From: Serpula lacrymans var. lacrymans S7.9
Taxonomy: Eukaryota; Basidiomycota; Agaricomycetes; Boletales; Serpulaceae
DNA length: 64,000 nucleotides
Reading direction: 5' to 3'
NCBI RefSeq assembly: GCF_000218685.1
Contig: NW_006763297.1
Span: forward strand, 1,640,249 to 1,704,248
Shown one piece after another: positions 22,828 to 34,325 of the stretch. The notes below the pieces were generated by a model. It made no database searches. It saw nothing but the letters and a program-made list of their open reading frames with translations, and was not told the DNA's origin. A program made the translations under genes and the position numbers. Numbering within the stretch: position 1 is the stretch's first letter; each line of letters begins with the position of its first letter.

Positions 22828-25800
22828 CATGAGGGAGCCTACAATTGAGAGGTATGACACTTGACGCCCTTCAATATGCATCTCGTGTTGCACAATATCT
22901 TCCCCTGGAGCATTTACAAGGAGTTTTGATCCATGGGCCATTGGTGTCCATACTGGTTTGCAGTTCTTCATTCCAGTACGCTCCAGGACTGTGTCAATGT
23001 ATTGGCGTTGCAATAGGGATATTGTTTTGTTTGAATGATCACATTGGATTTCTATTCTGAGGATGTATTTTGCTTCTCCAAGGTCCCGCATTTTGAATAT
23101 GGATCTGAGTTTGGCTTTTGTGATATCCATGAATTTTCGGGATGAAGCTCCTAGGAGGAGGTCATTTACATAGACAACAACAAAGCATATTTGTTTGTTG
23201 TCCCGGAATACATAGAGACATGTTTCTGCATTTAGTCTTGTGAAACCGAGCTCCTGGAGCTTGTGATCAAAAGTTTTGTTCCATGTACGACCAGCTTGTT
23301 TTAACCCGTAGATGGATTTCTTCAATCTCCAGCAGTATCCAGGTTGGATAGGAACACCCCCTGGAGGAAGCATGTACAGTTCTTCTTCAAGTTCTCCATT
23401 GAGATAAGCTGTGGATACGTCCATTTGATCAAGTTCTAGGTCGTACTTTGCTGCCAGGGCTAGAATAATTCGGATTGACTCTAAGTTTGCAACCGGAGCA
23501 AAAACCTCCTGGTAATCAATCCCCTCCCTTTGAGTAAAACCTCATGCAACAATCCGGAGTTTGTATCTCTCAATGTTTCCGTTTTGATCAAACTTGATCC
23601 GGAACACAGGTTTTGATGTGATGGGTTTTACTCCCTTCGGAAGTGGAACAGTGTCATATACTGCATTAGTATTGAGACTTAGGAGTTCCTCCTCCAAGGC
23701 AGACTTCCATAATTCTCCATCCGGACGTGATAAGGCTTCCTTTAGTGTTCTTGGAAGGTCTGTGTTAGATGGACCGGTACTTGCTATTCCAGCAAAGAAT
23801 GTCTCCTCTGTATCAGATGTTTCTTCATGAACCTCAGGAGTGTTAGGTTTCTCCATGGAGTTGTCATGCTGCTCTTTTTGAGACTGTTCCTCATCTAGAG
23901 TCCTTTGATAATCTCGGTTTTTGTCTGCAGGATGGGTCTGGCGACTGCTTCTGCGTACTCCTAGGACTTCAGCAGGCATGACTGCTCTTTTAGGAACTTG
24001 TGCAGGTACTCCAGGGAGTAGAGACATTTGTGTATTTGTTGCTCCACTCACTCCTGAAGGTGTTGAATCACTCCTCGGAGGTGTTAGATGACTCCTTGGA
24101 GGTATTGTATGCCTTCCAGAAGCTGATCCAATGGACAGGCTGTCTAGCTGTATTCGGACTTTTTCCACATCAGCTGGCTGTATGTTGAGGGGCTGTCCTC
24201 CCACTGACTGTAACTCTACTTTGGCTTTCTGTTCTGAAGATGGCCAGTGTTCAGATTTTGGTTGTAGAGACTGTTGTGGAGGGTGTCTTAGCTGATCAGG
24301 TGCTCCCACTGCTCTCGGAACGTCTCCACGGAGGTATTGCCCCACTGCTCTCGGAACATCTTTATGCTGATATGGTTCCATTGCTTGTGGAACATCTCCT
24401 TGGAAATGTGGTTCCATTTGCAATTTATTTGGATCTCAGATCTGAGGGTCAGGATCATCCTCCTCCAATGTTTTTTGGTCTGGATAGTGAGCATTCTCTG
24501 GAATGAGTCCCTCCCACTGATCTGTGCTAGTGCCTGTGTTCCAGGGAGCAGTGTCATCCTTTTGTACCTTTCCAGATTCATTGAATATGACATGCTGACT
24601 GGAAAACACAGTCCGTTTTTCAGTGTCTAGGAGTTTGTAGGCTTGCTTTCCATGTGTGTAGCCAATCATTATGGCTTTGCGCCCCTTGGAGTAAAACTTC
24701 CCTTGCCTTTTGTCTTTCGGAATCAAGGCATATGCTTGGCATCCGAAAGGGCAAAACAAAGTTGGATCAACTCTCCTTTTAAACAGTATTTCATATGGGG
24801 TCTTTCCATGGAGTCCTGATGCTGGGCTGCGTGCTGTGATATATGCAGCTGTTTGCATGGCATCTACCCAAAATGACTTTGGGAGCTTGGAATCATGGAG
24901 CATAGTGGTTGCTAATGTAGCCAATGTCTGATCATGCGTTCTGCAATGCCATTTTGTTCCGGAGTATCTGCAGCTGTAGTTTCTTGGATGACACCATCTC
25001 CTCGGAGTTGATTTTTGAATGCATTGCCAGTATATTCTCCTCCCCCATCGCTCTGGAGGAATTCTGTGTATAGTGGAGTGAAGTTTTCTTCTCCCAAATG
25101 AGTCCGGAAGAATGTTTGGACATCTTCTTTCCATTGCTTGTATCGTTCCAGTGCTTCACTTTTATGTTTTAGGAAATATATCCATGGAAATTTGGAGAAA
25201 TCATCTACAATGATAATCCAGTACCGAAAACCCTCCCTGGAAGTTGGTTTGATTGGTCCTCCAACATCTGTGTGCACAATTTGTATGGGGCGCTTGGCTC
25301 GGTTTCCTCTAGTGGACTTGAAAGGTAATTTCTTCATCTTTCCTAAAGCACAAGGTTCACAAAACTCCGGGGTTCCGGTAAGGATGTCTATGTCCTGGAG
25401 CTGTCTTTTTTTAACCATTCGTTGCAAGCGGTCCATTCCAATGTGTCCCATTCTCCTGTGCAATAAATTTACATCTACTGCTGCAAAAGCTGACTCCGGG
25501 TTGATTTCGGGTTTTGCTTGGATGTGATAAAGTCCTCGCTTGTGTAACACAGTGAGGATAAGTTCCTCCTTTTTCCGAACTTCACAAGCATTTGACCCTG
25601 CTGGAAAAAGTGTTAATAACCCCGTTTTGGACAATTTGTGGACAGAAACGAGTGCTAACGTGAAGTTTGGCACAAGTAAGACATTTGACAGTGCAATATT
25701 GTAGTCCTTTTTGCCAACAGTTGCTTGTAGGATTACTGTTGAAATGCCAATGGCATTTACAGAGGATTCATCCCCAAAACTAATTGTCCTCGGAGGATGC

Positions 25801-26759
25801 AGAACATGGTATGTTCCTGGCTCAAACCAGGCGCGGTGAGGGACCATGTGGGATGTTGCTCCGGAGTCAATAATAATTGTTGTTTTGGTCTTATCGGGTT
25901 CCGACACAAGGTAAGCTTGAATGCGTTTAGCAAGGGGCTTGGAAATATGTACATGATCCAATGCAATATGACTCTGTTCCTCCTCGGAGTCAGATCCGGA
26001 TGATTGCTCCGCTGTATTTTCCTTTCCCTTCTTCCTTTGACCTTTTTCAGCTGACTGAAGTGTTCGACACTCCGAGGTGTTGTGTGATTTGGCTTTGTGG
26101 AAGTTACACCATTTCTCCTCGGATTTGAGTGCTGATTCGGAACCTCCAGGGGCCTTCCTTGACTGTCGTGCAACTTCTGCAGTGATCCGGATCTCAACTG
26201 CATCAAAGGTAAGTTTATTTTCTTCAATCGTGTTGATTACTGATGACTGAAATATTTGCCATTCAGGAGTGCATGGGAGAGATTGGAGAAGAGCAAAAGC
26301 CATGAGTTTGGTATCAACTCCTAGTTTCATTCCGGAGAGGTGTGAATCAATTGTCCGGATTTTTGCAATGTGGTCCCGGATAGGTGATGTCCCATCCCAG
26401 GACAATTTGGTGAGTTGCTGGAATGAATAGAAGGCCGAGGCAATGTTGGACGTTTGATGGAGTGAGACAAGTTTATCAAATAACTCCTTGAAGCTGGTGA
26501 GGTCTCCAGTCCTCATTAGGAGGGCACCAGAGATGTGGTCCTGGATGATTCCATGTGCCTTCTCATCCTTAAGTATCCAGGTGATCTCGGGATCCTCCGA
26601 GGAGGTAGGTTTTTCTGGTGAGGGCTTAAGCTCCTCTCCAGTAACAACCCGGAGAACTTTTTCCCGACGTAGCTTTGAGATGATCCGGAGTTTCCATATC
26701 TGAAAATTGTTGGGTCCAGTGAGAACTGGACATGCGGATGTATCGCGTGTGGTGGTCAT
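22828..26759 (-). pseudogene. Copia gag-protease-integrase-RT region
   Basis: Start ATG at 26759. Gag includes a variant zinc knuckle CNFHKAKSHNTSEC (CX2HX4HX4C). Then come protease (IIIDSGATSHMV), integrase with LLHRRMGHIG, HTDVGGPI and SDGGGEYTG, and RT with FAPVAN-type sequence, MDVSTAYLNGELEEE, KKSIYGLKQAGR and the catalytic VVYVNDLLLGA (VNDL variant of YVDD). Lesions are a 1-base deletion near 24930 in the integrase, TGA at 24436-24438 and TGA at 23542-23544 (expected RIVARGFTQ). Both stops are readable as CGA to TGA. A Pro/Gln-rich linker between integrase and RT (24430-24050) contains imperfect repeats. Confidence 0.9.
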
Positions 26760-26816
26760 GGTTCCGGGGTTGCCATTTCAAATAAGAATTATTTCCTGCG
26801 TAGCTTTTGCGCATCA

Positions 26817-26828
26817 GGGCTCATAACC
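26817..26828 (-). other. Copia primer-binding site matching the initiator tRNA-Met anticodon arm
   Basis: On the minus strand GGTTATGAGCCC directly follows the 5' LTR. It is complementary to GGGCTCATAACC, the anticodon stem-loop (CAT) of initiator tRNA-Met. Drosophila copia is known to prime with an internal half-tRNA-Met fragment in this way. Confidence 0.7.
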
Positions 26829-27021
26829 TAATAAAACTAAGTGAAACTCAGCCGCTGCCCAAGAGGCTATAGAAACGACTGAGGTATTTCTATACTAAAC
26901 CCCCTACTACTTATAGTCGGAGGTGCTACTCGCTACAGTATAATGACTTCTAGGAGTACAATTGTGCTCCTAGGAGAACAATGGCTGCTTTGGCAGAGAC
27001 CGGGTTTATCCGGTTTTGTCA
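26829..27021 (-). repeat. Copia 5' LTR (193 bp)
   Basis: Same ends as the 3' LTR but lacks its two extra segments. It contains the palindrome CTCCTAGGAG. Confidence 0.88.
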
Positions 27022-27150
27022 AAAGGTCCATCTTCATGACGTCGATCTTCCATCATGTACCATCAAAACATTGGTCGCTTGTCTCGCCTGGTTGGAGCAT
27101 GGGTGGGTAGTTTTTGAGCTGGAGAAGGTTCATCCCCTTGCGCCCAGCCA
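27022..27150 (-). repeat. 3' remnant shared with 57181-57310
   Basis: About 120 bp that recur, in the opposite orientation, at 57181-57310 (GATGAACCTTCTCCAGCTC and following). Coding status is unclear. The shared segment carries amino-acid changes in every frame. Confidence 0.6.
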
Positions 27151-27159
27151 CTGGAGTGT

Positions 27160-27976
27160 AGTGATGTCTATCTATTGCCTTGATCCTTGCGGACTCAGGC
27201 ACATAGATTTTGTCCTTAAAATGGAAGAGCCCATCTTCCCATAAATAGTTTTCATTGCCGTCAAGGCGCGCCTTCTCTTCTGTGGAGATGTCTTTCTTGA
27301 AGACCTCCAGAAGATCGGAATCCTGCCCGATTCTAACATTGGCCACCCTTGATTGGTCTATCAGGGTAACACCTTTGTTGTCATCTTCGATGCCGTTGGC
27401 ATGATCCTCTCTTCTGGACAAAGTGTCCGCTTTCCCCATAGAGCTTCCAGGCTTATGAATTAATTTATAATTAAACCTTGATAAGTATACCGCATAGCGT
27501 GCATGTCTTCGGTTTAGGTCTTGGGCCGTCATAAAATACTCTAGATTCTCATGATCGGTCCAAATTTCAAATTGGTGCCTAGCACCTTCTAAGTAGTGCC
27601 GCCAGTGCTCTAGAGCTCTAATGATGGCCAGCATCTCCTTATCGTTAATTTGATAGTTGCGCTCTGTAGGCGACAAACTATGTGAAAAATAGGCACAAGG
27701 CCTCCAAAGATCGTCAGGGCATTTAATTGACAGAACAGCCCCAGTAGCAAAATCAGAAGAGTCGGTTTCTAGCCGGAACTCTTTGTCTAATTCTGGAAAT
27801 GCTAATATGGGCGCTGTTGTAAACACTTGTTTAAGCTTATCAAAAGCTTCTTGTTCTTTGGCGCCCCAGTGCCAGACAATGTCCTTTTTAGTGAGATCGT
27901 TCAACGGTCTCATGATTTTTGCAAAGTTTTCGATAAACCTTCGGTAGAAATTGCCTAAGCCATTGTTCGTAGGAGC
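27160..27976 (-). pseudogene. Ty3 RT C-terminus and RNase H fragment
   Basis: Starts within the RT thumb (NFYRRFIENFAKIMRPL), then RNase H with LETDSSDFATGAVLS, YQINDKEMLAII and WTDHENLEYF, and the ADTLSRR end. It runs into the integrase zinc region (IYVPESARIKAIDRHHYTPVAG), where it is cut. It is fused by deletion to the end of gag at about 27976. Confidence 0.85.
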
Positions 27977-27993
27977 AAAGGCACCCAAGTGAC

Positions 27994-29049
27994 CTAAGCT
28001 CCGAACTCTTTTCCCTGAGCCTTCATTTCATTGACCTGTTGGTCATAGAAGAAAGCCCGGATTTTGTCGTACAAACGACCGGCCAGAGTATTGAGCCAAT
28101 CATCCGGCTTTTCAGCTTCTAATTGGCGCGCCTGGCACCCTTAATTATTTTTTTGTTGAGTGGCCTGCGCTCCATTTGGACACTTTTGGGCTATGTGCCC
28201 CTCCTGCCCACAGTTGTAGCAGGTGAATCTGTGCGTCTGTCCGCCCTGGACCGCGCCAATATCCATAGGAGCACCCCGACCTGGTTGCAGCCCGAACAGC
28301 TAGAACCCGTGAGAGTGTTTATTTTGGTTTGATGACCCAGGGTGCCTCTGGGATTCGTTGTTTTTGGTGGTGGACCCGCCACCTTGGTGCATTTGGTAGA
28401 GCTCCATGGCTCTACCGATTCGTCGTACTTCCTCAGCCGCCAGGGCCAAGTTCTTGTTCCTTGTATCCTGCAAGTAGATCTGTTCTGCAATGCAAGGGTT
28501 CACATTGCGTTCCAGCAGTTCTACTGCGTGTTCATTACCAAGCCCTCCTTGGATGGAGAGGGCCAGGAACCGGGTAACGTAATCATCCGTCCTCATATTT
28601 TCTTGTTTGAAGGAACGGATCTGCTGACGTGCCCAGTCACGCTTAGCTTGCAGTTTGAAATATTTTTTGATCTCTTTCTTGAGATCGTCCCAGGTTGGCC
28701 ACACTCCCGCGGTTTAGCATTCCTGCAATCTTACTTGGGCGTATCGACCCGCCACAGGTCCTTTTAGTCGAGATAGCACCGCAGTGGCTACCTCAAAATT
28801 GTTGGCAAACACGTCCCAATTTGCCTTGACCCAAATCTGGAGCTTGATCCACCACTCGGTAAATCGCGCTCTGTCTCCTTTGAAGGCGCCAGGGTCAGCG
28901 ACGACTTTGACTTTCTTGTTGAATTTCTTCTCGACCGAGGGGGTTGCCGCAGGGGGGTTGGTCTGCAGCTCAGCGAGTTGAGAGGTTAACGTTGCAATCT
29001 GTGCACGCATGGCGTGCAGCAGACTGTTCATATCTTGTTGCGACAACAT
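27994..29049 (-). pseudogene. Ty3 gag, with three in-frame stops
   Basis: ATG at 29049. N-terminal heptad-like segment, then the capsid core (FTEWWIKLQIWVKANW, KRDWARQQIRSFKQ), the zinc knuckle CYNCGQEGHIAQKC near 28200 and a C-terminal tail ending GKEFGA. Internal stops are TAA near 28711, TAG near 28297 and TAA near 28137. All are readable as CAA or CAG to TAA or TAG. The last 40 residues recur at 55503-55625. Confidence 0.85.
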
Positions 29050-29567
29050 GTTAACTTGTTCTCTTTGTAAAGTAAAAAAAAAAGTAACTGGGGGTCCCCG
29101 CTTGCTATCTGTGGATCAACCTCTTCCTAGCTGAGTATCGGATCTCAATCTCCAACTACCCACACTATAGTGTTTGAAAGTTTATATAAAAGTTATTCGT
29201 AATAAACCCTGGTCTGAATGGTTGTCAGGGGGTGGTCCGCTTGTTAAGCTGTCAACCCTTCTCCAACTGGCGGAGGCAAGTGCCCGGCCTGGTCAGCGGA
29301 AAACGAAGAAGAAGTTTTGTATTTTTAATTTTAATCAACAGTGGTTCCACACCAACTGCTGAGCTAAGTACTCCCCTTAACGCTGGGGGCTGCGTATCAC
29401 AGGTTTTGGTTTTTCTCCCAAAGCACTACAAGGCCGCCGCGAAGAGCGCACCTATCTGCTATGCGGGATATTCCTAACCAATAACCAAACCTCCTTCACC
29501 CTGGAGTCCAGGTGCCCAGTGGGACCTTTTGCACAAACGTGCGAGAGAGTAGAAGAGCAAATCCTAA
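29050..29567 (-). other. Leader of the minus-strand Ty3 element, with conserved block 29199-29355
   Basis: Non-coding leader between LTR and gag. 29199-29355 (minus) carries the same ordered motifs as the chromovirus leader. An A/T homopolymer tract lies at 29076-29084. Confidence 0.7.
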
Positions 29568-29971
29568 TGTAACAACCAAGAGTTAGTTACTCCAGCGCAC
29601 ACAGGAACACACTATAAAGAAAGTGAAGAGGGAGTGGTTACCCCTTAAGATGCAGTGAGTTAGTTGGTATACAACAGGAGGACTCGCTGAGGAGTCTCCT
29701 GGGTCTATTGGGGTATATATATTACTACAGGGTTATTTGTACATGTGTACTATACAGTTAATAGAGATAGTGGCTGATGATGTCATGGGGCCTAGCCCGC
29801 ATGACTAGTTCTACTGTGTGAGAGAGTTGTGTCTATAATAAGAAGAAAGGCAATGCGGCGCGAGAAAGAGGAGTTTGGACAGAAGGGGAAGTGCCGCCTG
29901 GCACCATGTGTGAAAGTTAAAGCGGAGAATAAAAGTAAAAGGGAAGGTCCAAAAATTGTGTTATTGTAACA
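29568..29971 (-). repeat. 5' LTR of the gutted Ty3 element
   Basis: On the minus strand it runs from TGTTACAATAACAC to TTGGTTGTTACA (404 bp). It is the same LTR family as the copies at 33655, 33909, 34777, 53228, 54012, 54493 and 55076. The TATA (GTAATATATATACC) precedes CAATAGA..., the likely transcript start. Confidence 0.88.
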
Positions 29972-29989
29972 TGCATAGGCTTCCACAGA

Positions 29990-32900
29990 AGAAAGTGAAT
30001 TGAAGTGGGTCTGTCATCATCAAAAAAACATAAGGGCAGATCTTTACCAAGGCGTTAAAGATGCTATGGATCAAAATGATGGGGAAATAGATTTGGGTCA
30101 ACAGGGCCAGAACATTGTCCTACCCTCTTCTCATTCTGGCAGTACACGGCACATGTACCAGCTTTTCCAGGACTCCATGGCTATATGTTGTCATTGCCGT
30201 AAACCCGATATTTTCCTTACAATGACAGCAAACACCAACTGGCCTGAAATTCAAGAGGCTTTGCTGGAATACAACAATGCCGGTGAAGTAGATGATGACC
30301 CCGATATGCCTACAAGAAAACAGACTGCTGCAGACTGTCCTGACATTGTTGCACCTGTCTTCTATTAGAAAAAGAAGGCACTGTTGAAGGAAGTCAAAGA
30401 TGGGATCTTTGGAAAGACTTTGGGATTTGTTTACACTGTGGAATACCAAAAGCGGGGTTTGCCACACATACATCTTCTCATACTCTGGAAGATCAATATA
30501 AAATCTGTCATGCCACCCAGGTTGACTCTGTTGTCTCTGCTCAAATTCCTGATCCTGTCACACAACCAAAGTTATATTCAACGGTCACAAAGTGTATGAT
30601 GCATGGTCCGTGTGGACCTAAGCACCCTGGAGCCCGGTGCATGAAGAATGGAGCATGCTCAAAGCACTATCACAAAGAGTGTTGTGCTGAAACCAGATTT
30701 GGTGATGATGGTTATCCAGAATATGCAAGGCCTGACAATGGGAGGACTTATACAGCTCCAAGTGGTCATGTTTTTGATAACCGTATTGTTGTCCCTTACA
30801 AAGCATATCTCTCTGCCAAATATGACTGTCACATCAATGTTGAAATCTGTGCATCTGTTAAAGTCGTCAAATATATTCATAACTATATTTACAAGGGCCA
30901 TGATCGAGCTTCAGTTGTGGTGGGAGGACAAGGTGCAGATATAGGAATTGTGCATGAAGATGCAAGGCAGCCGAGGGATGAGATTCAGGAATATATTGAT
31001 GGTCACTATATTGGTCCTGTGGAAGCATGCTGGCATCTCTTGGAGTTCCCTATGCATGAAGAAAAATCAACAGTATTGCGCCTTCCCGTTCACTTAAAGG
31101 ATCAGCAAACTGTATTCTTCAATGCCCATGATGATGCAGAGAATATAATCAATAACAACCGTACATCAAAGACTCAACTCACAGAATGGTTCACTGCCAA
31201 TAAAGATCACCCTGAAGGCCATCACATACCTTATTAGGATTATCCTCAATACTTTGTCTGGAACAAAGGTGCCAAAAAATGGACTCCAAGTAAACAAAAA
31301 TTTGCTATAGAGAGAATGATGTTTGTCCATCCAAGCCAAGGGGAGCGCTTTTACCTCCGTACACTGCTCACTGTGGTCCCTGGAGCAGAGAGTTGGGAAG
31401 ATTTGTACACATTTGATGGGGTTTTACATCCAACTTATAAAGCTGCATGTGCTGCACGTGGCCTGTTAGAAGATGATGGTGAAAAGGATCAGTGTTTGGC
31501 AGAAGCAGGAAATATGCAGACAGGCCCTAAACTCTATGCTCTCTTTGCAGTTATCTTACTGCAATGTCTCCCAAATGAGCCTGCAAACCTTTGAAACTGG
31601 CACAAACACAAGATTTGTGATGATTTACACCATTGCCTTCTCCCAAGAGGGATTGCCCAACCTTCAGAAGACCAGATTTATGATTATGGGCTATTCTTGC
31701 TGGAATCCATACTTACTCAAGCCAACAAGTGTCTTTCAAACTTTCCACCAATGCCTTTTCCTCAGCAACAATGAAAGCCTATTATTGCAAACAATCTTCT
31801 CCACAAGCAGCAAAATTATGACAGATTTGATCTTACTTTGGAGGTTGAAGATAATGTAGAGAGGCTGAATCAAGAGCAGCAGAATGCTTTTGATACCATT
31901 ATGCAGTCAATCCACCATAATGAGGGAACAACTTTCTTTATTCACAGTGCTGGAGGTGGGGGCAAAACATATCTCTGTAATACAATTGCAGCCGCTGTTC
32001 GAGCAAGGGATAATCATAATGTTGCTCTATGTGTAGCATCCCTGCTCTTGGAGGGTGGCTGCACAGCTCATTCATGCTTTGGAATCCCTATTCCTGTACA
32101 TAAAACATCCACATGCATGATTCCAAAAAACTCTGACCTCCATGAGGTATTGAGACATACCGGAGTTATAGTCTGGGATGAAGCGCCAATGCAACACCGT
32201 CATGGGATTGAAGCATTAGATCGTACATTGCGGGACATTTTGGATAATTAACTTCCATTTGGAGGCATTACAATGGTCTTTGGAGGGGACTTCCGCCAAA
32301 CAACACCTGTTGTTCCAAGAGGGTCAAGGCAACACATCATTTCTGCCTCTCTTAGAAGGTCACAACTGTGGACAAATATCCATGTCTGCTATTTTACACA
32401 GAACATGCGCCTGGACTGTACTCCAGAAAGTGAAGCCTTTGCTAGCTGGCTCCTGGATGTTGGTAGTGGTCGTGGAATTGCAGGAGATGGAACTATTGAG
32501 CTTCCCGCCAACATGCTTATGCCAGAAAACACCATAGACTCATTAATCAACACTATCTATCCTGGAATTGCAAATGGAGACAAAGATGACCATTATTTCC
32601 TCCACCACACCATCCTCTCCGCAAAAAATGATGCCGTTAGCGACCTTAATTCAGCAATCCTCACAAAATTCCCTGGAGAAGAGTTAGTAGCTCTGTCAAT
32701 TGATAAAGTGGTTGGAGAGGGGTATGAACATTATCCTGTGGAATTCTTGAACTCCTTGCAAGTATCTGGCCTTCCTGAAGCGCACCTCAAACTTAAAGCT
32801 GGATGTCCACTTATGTTCCTCCGCAATATTGATCCCCTAAATGGACTCTGTAATGGAACACGCATGATTTTGATAGAGATGAAGAGAAGAGTATTGAAGT

Positions 32901-33367
32901 GCCGTGTTTTGGGAGGAAAACATGCAGGAAAGATAGCTTTTATTCCACGCCTCACATTGGAACCTTCATCAGAAGAATTGCCCATCAAGCTATCACGTCG
33001 TCAATTCTCTGTCCGTGTTGCCTTTGCCATGACCATCAATAAGTCTCAAGGTCAATCAGTGACACAGGTTGGGCTGGATTTACGTGTTCCAGTGTTTTCA
33101 CATGGGCAACTTTACGTTGCATTGTCTTGCTGCACTTCAGGAGAGAGAATAAAAGTGCTATTTCCACATGGTTCAAATGACAGACGTACTGTCAATGTGG
33201 TGTATCCCAAAATTCTGACTGGCTTTATCCGTGACTGGCAAGTAGATTTTACCCCAATTCTCACCCTTTTTACTAAAATGTTTTATTCTCAGATCATATT
33301 TTCATCCTTTACCATTTCTGTAGTCTCTTTTTTTATTTCTCATCAATTTATCAATGTAATACCATAG
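29990..33367 (+). pseudogene. Helitron Rep-helicase, degenerate
   Basis: The Rep part has the fungal Helitron signature (VLPSSHSGSTRHMYQLFQD) and the HUH endonuclease motif GLPHIHLL (histidines near 30465 and 30471). It also has VPYKAYLSAKYDCHINVE and YIYKGHDRASV. A Pif1-type helicase follows with Walker A GGGGKTYL (about 31955), WDEAPM, FGGDFRQTTPV, FTQNMRL, NKSQGQS and motif VI. Lesions are a TAG near 30366, a frameshift near 30500, a TAG at 31235-31237, loss of frame near 31600-31830 and a TAA at 32249-32251. Motif VI reads ALSCCTS where Arg is usual. The N-terminal Rep region is missing; the fragment begins just after the LTR at 29971. No Helitron terminus with a convincing CTRR hairpin was found. 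Confidence 0.88.
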
Positions 33368-33654
33368 ACTTTACACGTTACAATATATGTTGATGTTTGT
33401 AAAGATTCAATGAACCATCTGCTTGATTCAGTATATTGTGCAAGTTTAGGGCAGGCTTATAAGGACATTCAATGACAGAACTGCAAGTCAAACATGCATC
33501 ATAGGATTCATAGACTTAACATACATTACAGACAGCATAACTTCACTAACTTAACATTTTGATCACTTAACAGTATTATTATTATTATTATTATTATTTA
33601 TCATATAGCAAAAACATTGCACCAGTGGCAGAGCCACAGGCTGGACCTCGTTCA
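33368..33654. other. Non-coding tail after the Helitron helicase
   Basis: AT-rich. It contains an ATT microsatellite and, at 33620-33645, the small palindrome GTGGCAGAGCCAC. No gene is seen. Confidence 0.4.
33573..33600. repeat. ATT trinucleotide microsatellite
   Basis: About nine uninterrupted ATT units. Confidence 0.9.
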
Positions 33655-33878
33655 ACTTTCTTCTGTAGTTTTCACACATTGTGCCATGTGGCACTTTCCA
33701 TTTTGTTCAAACTCCACCTTCTCGTGCTGCACTGTCATTCTTTATTTTTAGATACAGGTATCTCACGCAGTGGAGCTGGTCACACGGGCTGTGCCCTATG
33801 ACATTATCAGCCACTGCTCCCACCAACTGTATAGTATACATGTACAAACAACCTGTAGTAGTATATATACAACCAGAC
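33655..33878 (+). repeat. LTR fragment (plus orientation)
   Basis: 5' half of the TGTTACAATAACAC LTR family, truncated at both ends. It carries GCCATGTGGCACTTTCC and the TATA region. Confidence 0.8.
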
Positions 33879-33908
33879 CATTGGTAAAACCATGGAACTG
33901 TCAGGTTT

Positions 33909-34325
33909 TATAACAACCAAGAGTTTAGTTACTCTGGTGCACAACTCAGACAAAGCTATAAAGGTAGTGAGGGGAGTAGTTATCCTTAGGATAGGACCAA
34001 GTTAGTTGTGGGTAAACAACAGGAGGACTTGCTGAGGAGTCCCCCTTGATATATTGGGGTATATATATACTACTACAGGTTGTTTGTACATATGTACTAT
34101 ACAGTTGATAGAGGCAGTGGCTGATGATGTCATAGGGCACAGCCCGTGTGACCAGCTCCACTGCGTAAGATACTTGTATCTAAAAATAAAGAAAGGCAGT
34201 GCAGTGTGAGAAGGTAGAGTTTGAACAAAATGGAAAGTGCCGCATGGCACAGTGTGTGAAAACTACAGAAGGAAGTTAAATAGGAGAATAAAATTTAAAG
34301 AACCAAAAATTGTGTTATTGTAACA
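33909..34325 (-). repeat. LTR of the same family (minus orientation, 417 bp)
   Basis: Full-length by comparison with the other copies. The outer end has decayed from TGTAACAACC to TATAACAACC. No matching target duplication (GGTTT against GCTAA). With 33655-33878 it forms an inverted pair. Confidence 0.8.

Larger units (their letters stand above)
15044..27021 (-). mobile_element. Ty1/copia LTR retrotransposon, minus strand, split by a Ty3 insertion
   Basis: The 5' LTR is 26829-27021 and the 3' LTR is 15044-15385. Coding order on the minus strand is gag, protease, integrase, reverse transcriptase, RNase H (copia order). The internal region is interrupted between RT and RNase H by the Ty3 element 16042-22822. 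The outer flanks (CACAA on the left, AAAGG on the right) are not a target-site duplication, so the ends were brought together by recombination or one flank was lost. The element is defective (one frameshift and two stops besides the insertion). Confidence 0.9.
27022..29971 (-). mobile_element. Gutted Ty3/gypsy element, minus strand
   Basis: 5' LTR 29568-29971, leader 29567-29050, gag 29049-27994, then directly the end of RT and RNase H (27976-27160). The protease and most of RT are deleted, and the integrase is deleted after the HHYTPVAG motif. A 3' remnant (27150-27022) abuts the copia LTR. No 3' LTR remains. Confidence 0.85.

Noticed and set aside
33620..33645. Helitron 3' terminus or hAT terminal repeat (GTGGCAGAGCCAC followed by CTGG)
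   Set aside because: The stem is only five base pairs, no partner repeat or 5' end was found, and CTRR alone is too common.
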